64,000 nucleotides of DNA from Falsirhodobacter algicola (GCF_018279165.1 NZ_CP047289.1:1672501-1736500), one strand, 5' to 3'. Shown: positions 8,911 through 18,455, numbered from the stretch's first letter. Numbers and translations: made by a program. The notes: generated from the letters alone by a model not told the origin.

Positions 8911-9884
8911 AGCAAGGACCGCTGAACCTCATCACCGACGTGGCAGGGCTGCGGGTCGGCAATGCCGAGGATGACGGGCTGCGTTCGGGCACCACGGTGC
9001 TGACGGCGGATGCGCCCTTCACGGCGGCGGTGTCGGTCATGGGCGGCGCCCCCGGCACGCGGGAGACGGATCTGCTGGCGCCCGAGCGGCTGGTCCAGAA
9101 GGTGGATGCGCTGGTGCTGTCGGGCGGGTCGGCCTTCGGCCTCGATGCTTGTTCGGGGGTGATGGACGGGCTGCGGGCCGCGGGCCGCGGCTTTGCCGTG
9201 GGCGAGGCGCGGGTGCCGATCGTACCGGGCGCGATCCTGTTCGATCTGCTGAACGGCGGCGACAAGGGCTGGGACGAGAACCCCTATCGCGGGCTTGGCC
9301 GCGCCGCATTCGACGCGGCGGGGGAGGAGTTCGAGCTGGGCACCGCCGGTGCGGGCTTCGGCGCGATGACGGCGCGCTGGAAGGGCGGGCTCGGCTCGGC
9401 CTCGTCGGTGCTGTCGAACGGGGTGACGGTGGGGGCGCTGGTGGCGGTCAATGCCGCGGGATCGGTCACGGCGGGGCAGAGCCGCCGCTTCTGGGCCGCC
9501 CCGTGGGAAGTGGACGCCGAATTCGGCGCCGTCGGCCTGCCCCTCGTCCTGATGGGAGAGGATGAGCCGAGCCCCTCCAAACGTCAGAGCGAGGCGACGA
9601 CCATCGCCATCGTGGCGACCGACGCCGCATTGACCCAAGCGCAAGCGCAGCAGATGGCCGTCGCGGCGCAGGACGGGCTGGCCCGCGCGATCGTGCCGTC
9701 GCACACGCTGTACGACGGGGATCTGGTCTTTGCGGCCTCGACCGGCGTCAAGGAGGTGGAGGATACGTTCCTGCTGGGCCATGCCGCCGCCGTCACGCTG
9801 TCGCGCGCGATCGCCCGCGCCATCTACGAGGCGCGGCCCCGTCCCGGCGATCTGCAACCCGTCTGGCGCGACGGGCTCAGTTGA
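8907..9884 (+). CDS. P1 family peptidase (DmpA/L-aminopeptidase D-esterase type)
   Basis: 325 residues of the self-processing N-terminal-nucleophile S58/P1 family. Visible landmarks are the opening NLITDVAGLRVGNAED, SGGSAFGLDA near residue 75, and the Thr-containing junction EATTIAIVATDAAL near residue 230, where autocleavage would expose the nucleophile. These enzymes release N-terminal residues from small or D-/beta-amino-acid peptides. The ATG at 8907 overlaps the lrgB stop. No signal peptide is seen, so it is cytoplasmic. It ends immediately before the convergent moaE stop, with no intergenic base. Confidence 0.9.
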   Translation: MKQGPLNLITDVAGLRVGNAEDDGLRSGTTVLTADAPFTAAVSVMGGAPGTRETDLLAPERLVQKVDALVLSGGSAFGLDACSGVMDGLRAAGRGFAVGEARVPIVPGAILFDLLNGGDKGWDENPYRGLGRAAFDAAGEEFELGTAGAGFGAMTARWKGGLGSASSVLSNGVTVGALVAVNAAGSVTAGQSRRFWAAPWEVDAEFGAVGLPLVLMGEDEPSPSKRQSEATTIAIVATDAALTQAQAQQMAVAAQDGLARAIVPSHTLYDGDLVFAASTGVKEVEDTFLLGHAAAVTLSRAIARAIYEARPRPGDLQPVWRDGLS

Positions 9885-10319
9885 TCACCAGCGGCGCAGG
9901 GCATCCTCGTCGGCCTCGCGGGCGGCGACCCAGCTTTCGCCGCCGGTCCCAATCTCTTTCTTCCAGAAGGGCGCGCGGGATTTGAGGTAGTCCATCAGGA
10001 ACTCCGCCGCCGCGAAGGCCTCGGCCCGGTGGCGGGCGGCGGTGGCCACCATCATGATCGGCGCGCCCACCTCCAACCGGCCATGCCGGTGGATCACGAG
10101 GGCGCGTTCCAACGACCAACGCCGGATGGCCTCATCCGCGATGGCGGCGATCGCCTTTTCGGTCATGCCGGGATAATGCTCGATCTCCATCGCGGCCATG
10201 CCGCCGCTGTCGCGCACGAGGCCGGAAAAGCTGACCACCGCCCCCGCCTCCAGCCCGGCGGAAAAGGCGTTCAGCTCGGCCCCCATGTCGAAGGCCTCGG
10301 ATTGGACGCGGACGCTCAT
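9885..10319 (-). CDS. moaE: Molybdopterin synthase catalytic subunit MoaE
   Basis: 144 residues with the MoaE pattern FSGLVRD (about 32-38), MEIEHYPGMTEK (about 44-55), IHRHGRLEVGAP (about 76-87) and the active-site region RAPFWKKE (about 119-126). With MoaD it adds dithiolene sulfur to precursor Z in molybdenum-cofactor synthesis. Its ATG overlaps the moaD stop, giving the stoichiometric pair. Confidence 0.95.
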   Translation of the reverse strand: MSVRVQSEAFDMGAELNAFSAGLEAGAVVSFSGLVRDSGGMAAMEIEHYPGMTEKAIAAIADEAIRRWSLERALVIHRHGRLEVGAPIMMVATAARHRAEAFAAAEFLMDYLKSRAPFWKKEIGTGGESWVAAREADEDALRRW

Positions 10320-10564
10320 CCCCCGGTCATGGGCGGAAAGAACGCCACTTCGCGCGCGCCCTTCAGCGGGGCGTCGAAATCGGTCAGTTCCTGATCCACC
10401 GCAACCCGCAGCGCCGCGATGTCGGCAAAGGCGAGGGCGTGGCGTTCGTCCCGCGCGCGCAACTCCTCCACGAGGGCGGCGACGGTGGGGGCCGTCGTCT
10501 CCAGCCGCTCGCGACCATGGCCGATCCGTTCGCGCAGCCATGCGAAATAGAGGATGTCGATCAT
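10316..10564 (-). CDS. moaD: Molybdopterin synthase sulfur-carrier subunit MoaD
   Basis: 82 residues with a ubiquitin-like fold pattern and the essential C-terminal Gly-Gly (FFPPMTGG), which carries the thiocarboxylate. It is coupled to pgsA upstream and moaE downstream by ATGA overlaps. The pgsA-moaD-moaE chain is a housekeeping cluster common in Rhodobacterales. Confidence 0.94.
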   Translation of the reverse strand: MIDILYFAWLRERIGHGRERLETTAPTVAALVEELRARDERHALAFADIAALRVAVDQELTDFDAPLKGAREVAFFPPMTGG

Positions 10565-11226
10565 TCCTCGTCCTTCAGATAGGGCAGCGATTTGCAGAAA
10601 TAGTCGACGCCGGTGATCGCCGTCAGCACGGCCGCGATCCAGATCAGCATCAGCCCGACCAGCGTCGCCCATGTCGAACATCCAAGCGAGCCGCAGGTGC
10701 GGATCACCGGCTCCAGCCCGGCATGGACGGCTTGGGCATATTCGCGCGGGGTCATGCCCTGCAGGGCGATCCCTTCCTTGTATTCAAGGCCCGTTCCAAG
10801 GAACAGCACCGCGATCGCGACCATCTGCGCCGTCGTCTTCCACTTGGCCAGCCGCGTCACACGCAGCAGCCCGGCGCGCACGCCCAGAAACTCGCGCAGG
10901 CCGCTGACGAACACCTCGCGGAACAGGATCACCGTGGCGGGCAGGATCAGCCACGGGTTCATCCCCGAATAGCCGGTGATGATGACGAGCGCGATCACCA
11001 CCATGGCCTTGTCGGCGATCGGATCCAGCATCCGGCCGAAATTGGATTCCTGCTTCCACAGCCGCGCCAGATAGCCGTCGAACCAATCCGTCACCGCCGC
11101 CCCGACAAAGAGCGCCAGCGCCAGCCAGTCCGCCCAAGGCCGATGGAAATAGAGGAACATGATCGCCACGCCGGGTGCGGCCAGAAGGCGAAGGACGGTC
11201 AGGATATTGGGAATGTTCCACGTCAT
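10561..11226 (-). CDS. pgsA: CDP-diacylglycerol--glycerol-3-phosphate 3-phosphatidyltransferase
   Basis: 221 residues, an integral membrane enzyme of phosphatidylglycerol synthesis. It contains the CDP-alcohol phosphotransferase signature as DGYLARLWKQESNFGRMLDPIAD (about 50-72; key residues D-G, A-R, G and two Asp). Several hydrophobic helices follow, including a longer C-terminal pair around a Cys-containing loop. The ATG at 11226 (MTWNIPNILTVLR) matches the family start; the longer frame would need a TTG ten codons upstream. It lies downstream of uvrC in the same direction. Confidence 0.95.
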   Translation of the reverse strand: MTWNIPNILTVLRLLAAPGVAIMFLYFHRPWADWLALALFVGAAVTDWFDGYLARLWKQESNFGRMLDPIADKAMVVIALVIITGYSGMNPWLILPATVILFREVFVSGLREFLGVRAGLLRVTRLAKWKTTAQMVAIAVLFLGTGLEYKEGIALQGMTPREYAQAVHAGLEPVIRTCGSLGCSTWATLVGLMLIWIAAVLTAITGVDYFCKSLPYLKDEE

Positions 11227-11300
11227 GATCTCGGCATATCCTGTTTCCTGCGCCAAGGAAAAGAGCAGTCCCGCAGGAGATATGCCCGCGGACGCGCAAA

Positions 11301-13163
11301 TCAGCCCTGTGGATGGAAGAAATCGTGGATGTTCTGCGCCATCTGCGCCGAGATCCCCTCCACCGCGCGCAGATCCTGCAGCCCCGCGCGGGCCACCGCC
11401 TTGGCCGAACCGAAATGCGCCAGAAGCGCACGCTTGCGCGCCGCGCCGACGCCCGGAATGTCATCGAGCGGCGTGGCGCTGACGGCCTTGGCCCGTTTGG
11501 CGCGGTGGGCGCCGATGGCCCAGCGGTGAGCCTCGTCGCGCAGGCGCTGCACGAAATAGAGCACCGGATCGTTGCGCTGCAGCGCAAAGGCGCGCTGACC
11601 GAGGCGGTGGAACTCTTCCTTGCCGGCGTCCCGGTCGATGCCCTTGGCGACGCCCACCATGGGAATATCCTCGACGCCGAGTTCGGCCATCACCTCATGC
11701 ACTGCGCTGACCTGCCCCGCCCCGCCGTCGATGAGCAGAAGATCGGGCCATGCCTCGCCCATGCGGTCGGGGTCTTCCTTCAGCAGCCGCTCGAACCGGC
11801 GGGTCAGCACTTCGCGCATCATGCCGAAATCGTCGCTGTTGGCCCCGGCGGCGCTGCGGATGTTGAACTTGCGGTACTGGCTTTTCAAAAAGCCCTCCGC
11901 CCCGGCGACGATCATGCCGCCCACCGCATTCGTGCCCTGAATGTGGGAGTTGTCGTAGACCTCGATCCGGCGCGGGGGGGCATCGAGGCCGAAGGCCTCG
12001 GCCAGCCCTTCGAGCAGGCGCGTCTGCGTCGCGCTTTCGGACATGCGCCGCGCAAGGCTCTCGCGCGCGTTGCGGGCCGCGTTCTCCACCAGTTCGGCCT
12101 TTTCGCCGCGCTGCGGCACGCCCACGACCACGCGGCGCCCCGCCCGTTCCGACAGCACCGCCTGCACGAGGTCGGGGTTGTCCACCTGCGTGTTCAACAG
12201 GACCATGCGCGGCGGTTCCTTGTCGTCGTAGAACTGCGTCAGGAACGCCTCCAACACCTCGGGCGGTTCGGCCCCGGCGCTTTTGGGATAGAAATCGCGG
12301 TTGCCCCAGCTTTGGTTCGCCCGGATGAAGAAGACCTGCACACAGGCCTGCCCGCCCTCCATATGAAGGGCGATGACATCGGCCTCGGACACGCCCTTGG
12401 GGTTGATGGACTGGCCCGACTGCACCTGCGTCAGCGCCTTGATCCGGTCGCGCAGGGCGGCCGCCCGCTCGAACTCCATCTCGGCCGAGGCTTCGGCCAT
12501 GTCCCGCGCCAGATCGGCCTGCACGCGGGTGGAGCGGCCCTTCAGGAACTGTTCGGCATCCGCGATCAGGCCGGCATACCCCTCGGCGTCGATCTTGCCG
12601 ACGCAGGGGGCCGAGCAGCGTTTGATCTGATAGAGCAGGCAAGGGCGCGAGCGGCTTTCGAACACGCTGTCCGAACAGGTGCGCAGCAGGAACACGCGTT
12701 GCAACTGGTTCAGCGTCCGGTTCACCGCGCCCGCGCTGGCGAAGGGGCCGAAATAGCTGCCATCCTTGCCCCGCTTGCCGCGATGCTTGCGGATCATCGG
12801 ATAGGCGTGATCCTTGGCGATCAGGATATCGGGAAAGGATTTGTCGTCGCGCAGCAGCACGTTGTAGCGCGGCTTCAGCTGCTTGATGAGGTTCTGCTCC
12901 AACAGCAGGGCCTCGGTCTCGGTCCGCGTCGTCAGGAACATCATGGAGGCGGTTTCGCGGATCATCCGCGCGATCCGCCCCGAATGCCCCGAAGGGCGGG
13001 CGTAGTTCGACACCCGCGCCCGCAGGTTCCGCGCCTTGCCGACATAGAGCACTTGGCTCTGCGCATCGAGCATCCGGTACACGCCCGGAGAGGCATCGAG
13101 CGTGCGCAGATAGCGTTGGATCAGCGCATGGCCGGTGACGGCGGTATCGGCAGCCTCGGTCAC
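11301..13163 (-). CDS. uvrC: Excinuclease ABC subunit C
   Basis: 620 residues. An N-terminal GIY-YIG nuclease (PGVYRML...[13 protein letters not shown], about 26-50) makes the 3' incision. A UVR domain binds UvrB (about 210-245). The RNase H-like domain contains [15 protein letters not shown] (about 393-407) and makes the 5' incision. Tandem helix-hairpin-helix motifs lie at the C-terminus ([27 protein letters not shown]). GTG at 13163 is chosen because upstream codons have no family support and the length then matches UvrC. Confidence 0.95.
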   Translation of the reverse strand: MTEAADTAVTGHALIQRYLRTLDASPGVYRMLDAQSQVLYVGKARNLRARVSNYARPSGHSGRIARMIRETASMMFLTTRTETEALLLEQNLIKQLKPRYNVLLRDDKSFPDILIAKDHAYPMIRKHRGKRGKDGSYFGPFASAGAVNRTLNQLQRVFLLRTCSDSVFESRSRPCLLYQIKRCSAPCVGKIDAEGYAGLIADAEQFLKGRSTRVQADLARDMAEASAEMEFERAAALRDRIKALTQVQSGQSINPKGVSEADVIALHMEGGQACVQVFFIRANQSWGNRDFYPKSAGAEPPEVLEAFLTQFYDDKEPPRMVLLNTQVDNPDLVQAVLSERAGRRVVVGVPQRGEKAELVENAARNARESLARRMSESATQTRLLEGLAEAFGLDAPPRRIEVYDNSHIQGTNAVGGMIVAGAEGFLKSQYRKFNIRSAAGANSDDFGMMREVLTRRFERLLKEDPDRMGEAWPDLLLIDGGAGQVSAVHEVMAELGVEDIPMVGVAKGIDRDAGKEEFHRLGQRAFALQRNDPVLYFVQRLRDEAHRWAIGAHRAKRAKAVSATPLDDIPGVGAARKRALLAHFGSAKAVARAGLQDLRAVEGISAQMAQNIHDFFHPQG

Positions 13164-13429
13164 GGGTGATTCCCGGATGCGCTGCAATGACGGCCAGCGG
13201 CAGGCAAGGGCAAAGACATCCACGACTCCTGTGGACAAGTCTGGGTAAAAACACGGGGAAGCGGCAAAAATCCCTTGTTTTGCAGGAGGCCCATTGATTT
13301 GCCCAATTTTTGTGCGCAATTCCAGGTCATTGTAATCGCTTGATAAATTTCCACTACCCCGGAAAAACCCCTGATTTATCTAGGATTCATCCCATGTGAA
13401 TGACACTTCGACGACGGGGTGGACAACTG

Positions 13430-13510
13430 TCAGCGCTTGCGCCTCAGAAGCCCGAGGAATGCCAGAATCACCACGGCGGCGAGGAAGAGGACGGCAACCT
13501 TGATCAGCAT
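13430..13510 (-). CDS. 26-residue single-helix membrane micro-protein downstream of the S49 peptidase
   Basis: A micro-ORF one base after the peptidase stop (TGA, C, ATG). It encodes a Met-Leu-Ile-Lys start, about 18 hydrophobic residues (VAVLFLAAVVILAFLGLL) and a basic end RRKR, i.e. one membrane helix with a positive cytoplasmic tail. The tight spacing and the composition of a real TM peptide argue for translation. I do not recognise a named family. It could be a regulator or anchor of the peptidase. The 266 bp from here to uvrC hold no further gene. Confidence 0.55.
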   Translation of the reverse strand: MLIKVAVLFLAAVVILAFLGLLRRKR

Positions 13511-13511
13511 G

Positions 13512-14297
13512 TCAGAGCCCCAGCCGTGCCCAGCCGGCACGGTCCTCTATGGCGCCGATGCCCGATTGCATCGCGCGCAGACCGAACCGCGCCAGAAGCC
13601 CGCGCTTCGGTGCATGGGCGACGAGGCGCACGTTGCGGCCGTAAAGCTCCTTCAGCTTCGGCACCAGATGCCCGACGCCGTCGACCAGCCCCAACTCGAC
13701 CGCCTGCTGCCCCACCCAGATATCGGCGTTGAAGAGATCGGCATCCGCCAGCCGCGCCCCGCGCCGCGCCTTCACATGCGCGATGAAGGCATCGTGGATC
13801 GGGGCCTGTATCGCCTTCAGCCGGGCGACATCCTCCGCCTTTTCGGGTAGGAACGGATCGGCAAGGCTCTTGGAGGTGCCGGCGGTGTGCACCCGGCGCT
13901 CGATCCCGTGGCGGGCCATGAAGTCGGGGAACCCGAACCCCGAGGAGATGACCCCGATCGAGCCCACGAGCGAGGTCTGATCCACCCAGATGTCATCGCC
14001 CGCACAGGCCAGCCAATACCCGCCCGAGGCCGCCGCATCCTCGACGAAGACATGCACACGCACGGATTTTTCGTCGGCAAGGCGGCGGATGCGGGCCGCG
14101 ATCAGGCTCGACTGCGCCGGCGATCCGCCGGGCGAGTTCACCACGACCGCCACCGCGACCGGCTTGCCGCGCCCGAAGGCCCGTTCGATCAGCGATGCCG
14201 TGGACTGATCGGACAGCCCGCGCGAGGAGATGACGCCCTGCAGCCGGATGACCGGCACGAGCGGACCTTTGTTCAGAAAGGGAATGAAGCGCTTCAT
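13512..14297 (-). CDS. S49 family (SppA/SohB-like) serine peptidase
   Basis: 261 residues, the short form of the signal-peptide-peptidase family. VIRLQGVISSRG lies near the N-terminus, NSPGGSPAQSSLIAARI at about 54-70, and the catalytic-Ser region EDAAASGGYWLACAGD at about 86-101, followed by GSIGVISSGF. The catalytic Lys expected about 50 residues later is in the SKSLADPF segment. It degrades membrane-embedded peptides. Only one hydrophobic N-terminal patch is present. It forms a unit with the micro-ORF at 13430. Confidence 0.9.
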   Translation of the reverse strand: MKRFIPFLNKGPLVPVIRLQGVISSRGLSDQSTASLIERAFGRGKPVAVAVVVNSPGGSPAQSSLIAARIRRLADEKSVRVHVFVEDAAASGGYWLACAGDDIWVDQTSLVGSIGVISSGFGFPDFMARHGIERRVHTAGTSKSLADPFLPEKAEDVARLKAIQAPIHDAFIAHVKARRGARLADADLFNADIWVGQQAVELGLVDGVGHLVPKLKELYGRNVRLVAHAPKRGLLARFGLRAMQSGIGAIEDRAGWARLGL

Positions 14298-14400
14298 GGC
14301 CCAGAGATAGAGGCTGCGCGCGCCCCGAACAAGGGCCGCGCTTGACCCCTGCCCCGCCCCCCGCTAGGCCATCGGCACCCACCAAACACAGGAGGTGTTC

Positions 14401-15501
14401 TTGGCCAATCCTTCCCTTCTCATCCTGCCGGGCGACGGCATCGGTCCCGAAGTCATGGCGGAGGTCCGCAAGGTCATCGACTGGTTCGGCACGCAGGGCC
14501 GCCCCTTCACCGTGGAGGAGGGGCTGATCGGCGGCGCATCCTACGACGCCTTCGGCACCCCGCTGAGCGATGAGACGCTGGCGCGCGCGCAGGCGGTGGA
14601 CGCGGTCCTTCTGGGCGCGGTCGGCGGCCCGCAATATGCCGGCGTCGATTACGCGCTGCGCCCCGAGGCGGGCCTGCTGCGTATCCGCAAGGAGATGGAC
14701 CTCTTCGCCAACCTGCGCCCGGCGCAATGCTTCGAGGCGCTGGCCGATTTCTCCTCGCTCAAGCGCGAGGTGGTGTCGGGCCTCGACATCATGATCGTCC
14801 GCGAACTGACCTCGGGCATCTATTTTGGCGAACCGCGCGGCATCCACCCCGACAATGCCGGCGGCCGCGTCGGCATCAACACCCAGCGCTACACCACCGA
14901 CGAGATCCGGCGCGTCGCGCGCTCCGCCTTCGAGATGGCCCGCCGCCGCGGCAATCGCGTCTGCTCCATGGAGAAGGCGAACGTCATGGAATCGGGCATC
15001 CTCTGGCGCGAAGAGGTGCAGTGGGTCCATGACAACGAATATCCGGATGTGGAACTGTCGCACATGTACGCCGATAACGGCGCGATGCAGCTCGTGCGCA
15101 ATCCGCGCCAGTTCGACGTGATCGTGACGGACAACCTCTTCGGCGATCTTCTGTCGGATGCGGCGGCGATGCTGACGGGCAGCCTTGGGATGCTGCCTTC
15201 GGCCTCGCTGGGGGCGCCGATGGCGAACGGGCGTCCGAAGGCGCTGTACGAACCCGTGCACGGCTCGGCCCCCGACATCGCCGGTCAGGGCAAGGCCAAC
15301 CCGATCGCCACGATCCTGAGCCTCGCGATGGCGCTGCGCTATTCCTTCGACATGGGCGAGGAGGCGACGCGCCTCGAGCGCGCGGTGGAGCAGGTGCTGG
15401 CCGATGGGCACCGGACCGCCGATCTGATGGGTCCCGAAGGCGGCACTCCGCTGTCCACCAGCGCCATGGGGGATGCGATCGTCGCCGCGCTTGCACGATA
15501 G
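14401..15501 (+). CDS. leuB: 3-isopropylmalate dehydrogenase
   Basis: 366 residues of the isocitrate/isopropylmalate dehydrogenase family. It has [10 protein letters not shown] at the N-terminus, the LeuB-type substrate loop ([13 protein letters not shown], about 83-95), YFGEPRG, the catalytic Tyr/Lys region and the metal-binding [17 protein letters not shown] (about 240-256), then [14 protein letters not shown]. It oxidises 3-isopropylmalate in leucine synthesis. TTG at 14401 is chosen because AGGAGG (14390-14395) sits five bases before it; the GTG at 14395 would lie inside that site. leuC/leuD are not in the window. Confidence 0.96.
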   Translation: MANPSLLILPGDGIGPEVMAEVRKVIDWFGTQGRPFTVEEGLIGGASYDAFGTPLSDETLARAQAVDAVLLGAVGGPQYAGVDYALRPEAGLLRIRKEMDLFANLRPAQCFEALADFSSLKREVVSGLDIMIVRELTSGIYFGEPRGIHPDNAGGRVGINTQRYTTDEIRRVARSAFEMARRRGNRVCSMEKANVMESGILWREEVQWVHDNEYPDVELSHMYADNGAMQLVRNPRQFDVIVTDNLFGDLLSDAAAMLTGSLGMLPSASLGAPMANGRPKALYEPVHGSAPDIAGQGKANPIATILSLAMALRYSFDMGEEATRLERAVEQVLADGHRTADLMGPEGGTPLSTSAMGDAIVAALAR

Positions 15502-15561
15502 ACCCTTGCTTTGCGGCGCGGATGGGTCACGTTTGGCGGGAACAGCCATTACGCGAAGCCC

Positions 15562-16518
15562 ATGGACGGAAAAAGCAATCTCCGCGCCGCATTGTCGGCA
15601 CTGACCGCCTTCCTGATCTACTCCACCCATGACACGGTGGTGAAGTTCCTCGGAGGATCCTACAGCCCGGTGCAGATCGTGTTCTTCTCGGTCTGCTTCG
15701 GGATGCCGCTCGTGACGGTCATGCTGATGCGGGACCGGACGGACGGCAACCTGATCCCGCGCCATCCGTGGTGGTCGCTGATCCGCACGGTGGCGGCGGT
15801 GCTGTCTGGGGTATCGGCCTATTATGCCTTCACAGTGCTGCCACTGGCGCAGACCTATGCGATCTTGTTCGCAACGCCCCTGCTGATCACGCTATTGGCC
15901 ATTCCCATTCTGGGCGAACGGGTCGGGCTGCATCGCGGCGGGGCCATCATCGTGGGCCTGATCGGCGTGATGATCGTCATCCGGCCGGGGGCGGAGCCGC
16001 TGACGCTGGGCCATGCGGCCGCCCTCGCCTCGGCGATCTGCGGCTCGCTCGCGGCGATCATCGTGCGCAAGATCGGCCGGGAAGAGCGGAGCGTGGTGCT
16101 CATCCTCTACCCCATGATGGCGAACTTCGTCGCCATGGCGATCGCCCTGCCCTTCGTCTATGTTCCGATGCCGATCGCGCATATCGGCCTTCTGGGTCTG
16201 ATGTCGGCGCTGTCCTTCGGGGCGATGCTGCTGACGATCAACGCCTACCGCATCGGCGAGGCCGTGTTGGTCGCCCCCATGCAGTACAGCCAGATCATCT
16301 GGGCGGCGCTGTTCGGCTATATGGTGTTCGGCGAGGCGGTGGACCGCGGAACGATCATCGGCGCAAGCGTCATCGTCGCCTCCGGCCTCTATATCGTCCT
16401 GCGCGAAGACAGCGGCGCATCGGCCGAACGCCCGGTCACCCGCTCGCGCTGGAGGCCCGAAACCTCCATGCCCCGCGTCGGTCCGATGATGCGGTGGCAG
16501 AAACAGATGAAGCGCTGA
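15562..16518 (+). CDS. DMT-superfamily (EamA) transporter
   Basis: 318 residues with ten predicted membrane helices in two EamA repeats (about 10-140 and 155-285) and a basic cytoplasmic tail rich in Arg and Met. The first repeat opens with LTAFLIYSTHDTVVKFLGG. Members export amino acids, nucleotides or other small metabolites; the substrate cannot be read here. The ATG at 15562 is chosen for the family start; the frame is open further upstream. Confidence 0.88.
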   Translation: MDGKSNLRAALSALTAFLIYSTHDTVVKFLGGSYSPVQIVFFSVCFGMPLVTVMLMRDRTDGNLIPRHPWWSLIRTVAAVLSGVSAYYAFTVLPLAQTYAILFATPLLITLLAIPILGERVGLHRGGAIIVGLIGVMIVIRPGAEPLTLGHAAALASAICGSLAAIIVRKIGREERSVVLILYPMMANFVAMAIALPFVYVPMPIAHIGLLGLMSALSFGAMLLTINAYRIGEAVLVAPMQYSQIIWAALFGYMVFGEAVDRGTIIGASVIVASGLYIVLREDSGASAERPVTRSRWRPETSMPRVGPMMRWQKQMKR

Positions 16519-16567
16519 GATCCCCTCTTGCAAAGGTGCCGCGAACAGGTTAGTCCCGCCCCACGGT

Positions 16568-16644
16568 CGGAGCGTAGCGCAGCCTGGTAGCGCACCTGCT
16601 TCGGGAGCAGGGGGTCGGAGGTTCGAATCCTCTCGCTCCGACCA
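16568..16644 (+). tRNA. tRNA-Pro(CGG)
   Basis: A 77-nt cloverleaf beginning CGGAGCG and ending with the complementary CGCTCCG, discriminator A and encoded CCA. The anticodon loop TTCGGGA gives CGG. The T-arm GGTTCGAATCC is intact. The downstream block (17100-22344) is accessory in character, so this tRNA is a plausible old insertion site, but no repeated 3' end was found. Confidence 0.95.
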
Positions 16645-17064
16645 ATTTTCCCGATTTGTTGACGCGTTTCAGGAAGTTTTGCTTTTTGTGTCAGGGATTC
16701 CTTCCGACACGAGCATGTCCTCAGAAGCTACGCTAGCTCCCCTGCACAGTGCTGCGCTTGCTGAGCAAGATGTCAGCGCTCTTGTCTGCGGAATATTCCG
16801 TCGGTGTAGGGTTGCGAGATTCCGGAGTTGAGCAGGTAGCGCGAGATGCTACAGCTACATTGCTACCATCGCGCTCGCGACTGCGTCGATAACGCGGAAA
16901 GGCCGGGTTCCAGCCACGCGCCGCAAGCGCGAAATCTCATGGAGCGATCAGGTGAAGCCGACAGTCAGGCGACTATCATAGTTCGATTTTCTTTGCACCG
17001 CCTCTAGGCAGCTTCGCGCCTAAGCTTACAGATGCTGCGAAACGCGCCAACATCTGCTATTATG
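16645..17064. other. 420-bp region without a gene after tRNA-Pro
   Basis: No ORF with family features, codon pattern or ribosome site was found on either strand. The stretch contains scattered short inverted elements (for example GCGCGAGATG paired with CATCGCGC around 16840-16870) and becomes more AT-rich toward the MarR operator. It may be remnant DNA from an old insertion beside the tRNA. Confidence 0.5.
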
Positions 17065-17092
17065 AAAATTACCTTGGATTCAAGGTAATTTT
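17065..17092. promoter_or_regulatory. Perfect 12-bp inverted repeat, probable MarR operator
   Basis: AAAATTACCTTG (17065-17076) and CAAGGTAATTTT (17081-17092) are exact reverse complements separated by GATT. The site ends eight bases before the first usable start codon of the MarR gene, where a bound repressor would block transcription of the whole operon. Binding by this MarR protein is inferred from position. Confidence 0.75.
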
Positions 17093-17099
17093 TTGTACC

Positions 17100-17588
17100 T
17101 TGCTACCATGCCACTTCCTGCTTCACAGCTGCAACCTCATTGATAAACGGCTGGACACGTTGCTTACGCCAATCGGTATCAGGCCTAAACAGGCGCGCAT
17201 TTTGAATGTTCTGAACCGCATCGGGCCGTCGTCTCAGAAGATGCTGTCCGAGCAGTTCGGCGTCACCTCCGGAAGCATGAGCACGATGATCGACAGGCTG
17301 GTGGCCGCGGGTCTGGTTCACCGCGAGAAGCACCCCGATGACAAGCGGACCGATGTGGTTTCACTCTCCAAGCGCGGAAGAGATGCGCTGATCAAGGTGC
17401 GTGATGTCTGGCGTGAGATCGACGACTTGATCACGGAGAAACTGGGGGCAGAGAAGGCGGGCCTGTTCTTCGATCTGACACGGGAACTCAAATACAAGCT
17501 GGGAGGGCAGGTCATCGGTCGCCCGGATCATCCGGTCCAATCGATGGCTGAGGACCACCCGAAATCCGAAACCGGGAGGACGTCGTGA
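17100..17588 (+). CDS. MarR-family transcriptional regulator
   Basis: 162 residues with the MarR winged-helix domain: LIDKRLDTLLTPIGIRPKQARIL at the N-terminus, recognition helix FGVTSGSMSTMIDRLVAAGLV (about 58-78) and the wing HPDDKRTDVVSLSKRG (about 83-98). The only in-frame start that keeps the domain is a TTG at 17100 with no good ribosome site; the nearby ATG at 17108 is out of frame. The start is therefore uncertain and may be leaderless. It leads the operon through the sulfatase and overlaps the next gene by four bases. Confidence 0.88.
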   Translation: MLPCHFLLHSCNLIDKRLDTLLTPIGIRPKQARILNVLNRIGPSSQKMLSEQFGVTSGSMSTMIDRLVAAGLVHREKHPDDKRTDVVSLSKRGRDALIKVRDVWREIDDLITEKLGAEKAGLFFDLTRELKYKLGGQVIGRPDHPVQSMAEDHPKSETGRTS

Positions 17589-18109
17589 TTATACATGCGC
17601 GAATCGGGCTGATCGGGATCCTCATCCTTGCGGCGGGCGCAGGTGCTGCCGAAGTCCCGGCGCTGCAAACGCCTGCCCCTGTGATCTATCTCGCAGACAA
17701 TCTCGACGAAGCAGACCGACTGGGATGGTGCATCGACACGCTGGGCCGTGGATTTGCCGAGACGCTACAGGCGCATTCCTGCAAGCCGCAGGGGGGCGAC
17801 GTACAGTTTACCTTCGAGCAGAATGGCGGGCCAATCCGCTCGGTCGCATTTCCGGACTTTTGCGTGGAGCATGTGCCGGGCGGAGAGCAGGCCTTTGCAC
17901 TGACCTCCTGTGACGCAGATCTGCCCGCGCAGCGATTTATCCATGATCCCGAGGCGCAGAGCATTTCACCGGCAGATGATCCGGCCATGTGCATGGTCGT
18001 CGGCACGCAGAGCCGCCAGGCCGGGCCCTTCATGTCGCGGTCTCTGGAGCTGGCTGTCTGCGACGAGACGCCTGAAAGCCGGAAAGAATGGGTTGTGGTA
18101 GATGGCTGA
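17585..18109 (+). CDS. Secreted Cys-rich protein, unknown; possibly beta-trefoil-like
   Basis: 174 residues beginning with GTG, overlapping the MarR stop as GTGA. Residues about 1-22 form a signal peptide (LIGILILAAGAGAA). The mature part has six Cys residues and three roughly similar blocks (GWCIDTL...HSC, FCVEHVPG...SCD, MCMVVGT...VCD), each with a W/F-C...C spacing that resembles ricin-type trefoil repeats. I do not recognise the family, and the trefoil idea is weak. It is periplasmic or secreted and co-expressed with the sulfatase. Confidence 0.7.
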   Translation: MIIHARIGLIGILILAAGAGAAEVPALQTPAPVIYLADNLDEADRLGWCIDTLGRGFAETLQAHSCKPQGGDVQFTFEQNGGPIRSVAFPDFCVEHVPGGEQAFALTSCDADLPAQRFIHDPEAQSISPADDPAMCMVVGTQSRQAGPFMSRSLELAVCDETPESRKEWVVVDG

Positions 18110-18455
18110 GAAACGGTTTTCAGCTTTCGTCAGAGAGAATTGGCTCCTCCTGTCTGTCTTCCTCGCGGCGATACTCGTCGCGCTCTTCCTGGCGTCCCGC
18201 GTCTTCATGGACTTTCTCTACTTCCACGATCCAGCAAACGTCGATGTGGATCTCAAGCCGTGGATGACACCGCGCTTCGTGGTCGTGACGTATGATCTGC
18301 CGCGCCCGTTCGTCTACGAGCTTCTGTCGCTCGACGCGAAAGAGGATCACGGCCTCCGGCTGCACCGCATTGCCGAGCGGGACGGGATCACCATGGACGA
18401 ACTGACTGCCCGCGTCCGCAAAGCCGCCGAAGAGTACCGGGCCAGGCAGGAATGA
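18102..18455 (+). CDS. Single-pass membrane protein, unknown function
   Basis: 117 residues with one N-terminal transmembrane helix (about 13-36, LLLSVFLAAILVALFLA) and then a soluble region with PWMTPRFVVVTYDLPRPFV, in which a catalytic or ligand role cannot be seen. The last 30 residues are charged helix (MDELTARVRKAAEEYRARQ). It overlaps both neighbours by a few bases, so it belongs to the operon. The topology suggests a cytoplasmic N-tail and a periplasmic body that could meet the secreted product of the previous gene. Confidence 0.68.
   Translation: MAEKRFSAFVRENWLLLSVFLAAILVALFLASRVFMDFLYFHDPANVDVDLKPWMTPRFVVVTYDLPRPFVYELLSLDAKEDHGLRLHRIAERDGITMDELTARVRKAAEEYRARQE

Noticed and set aside
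11313-13169. 618-codon open frame opposite uvrC
   Set aside because: Shadow of uvrC; the real gene has complete family domains on the minus strand.
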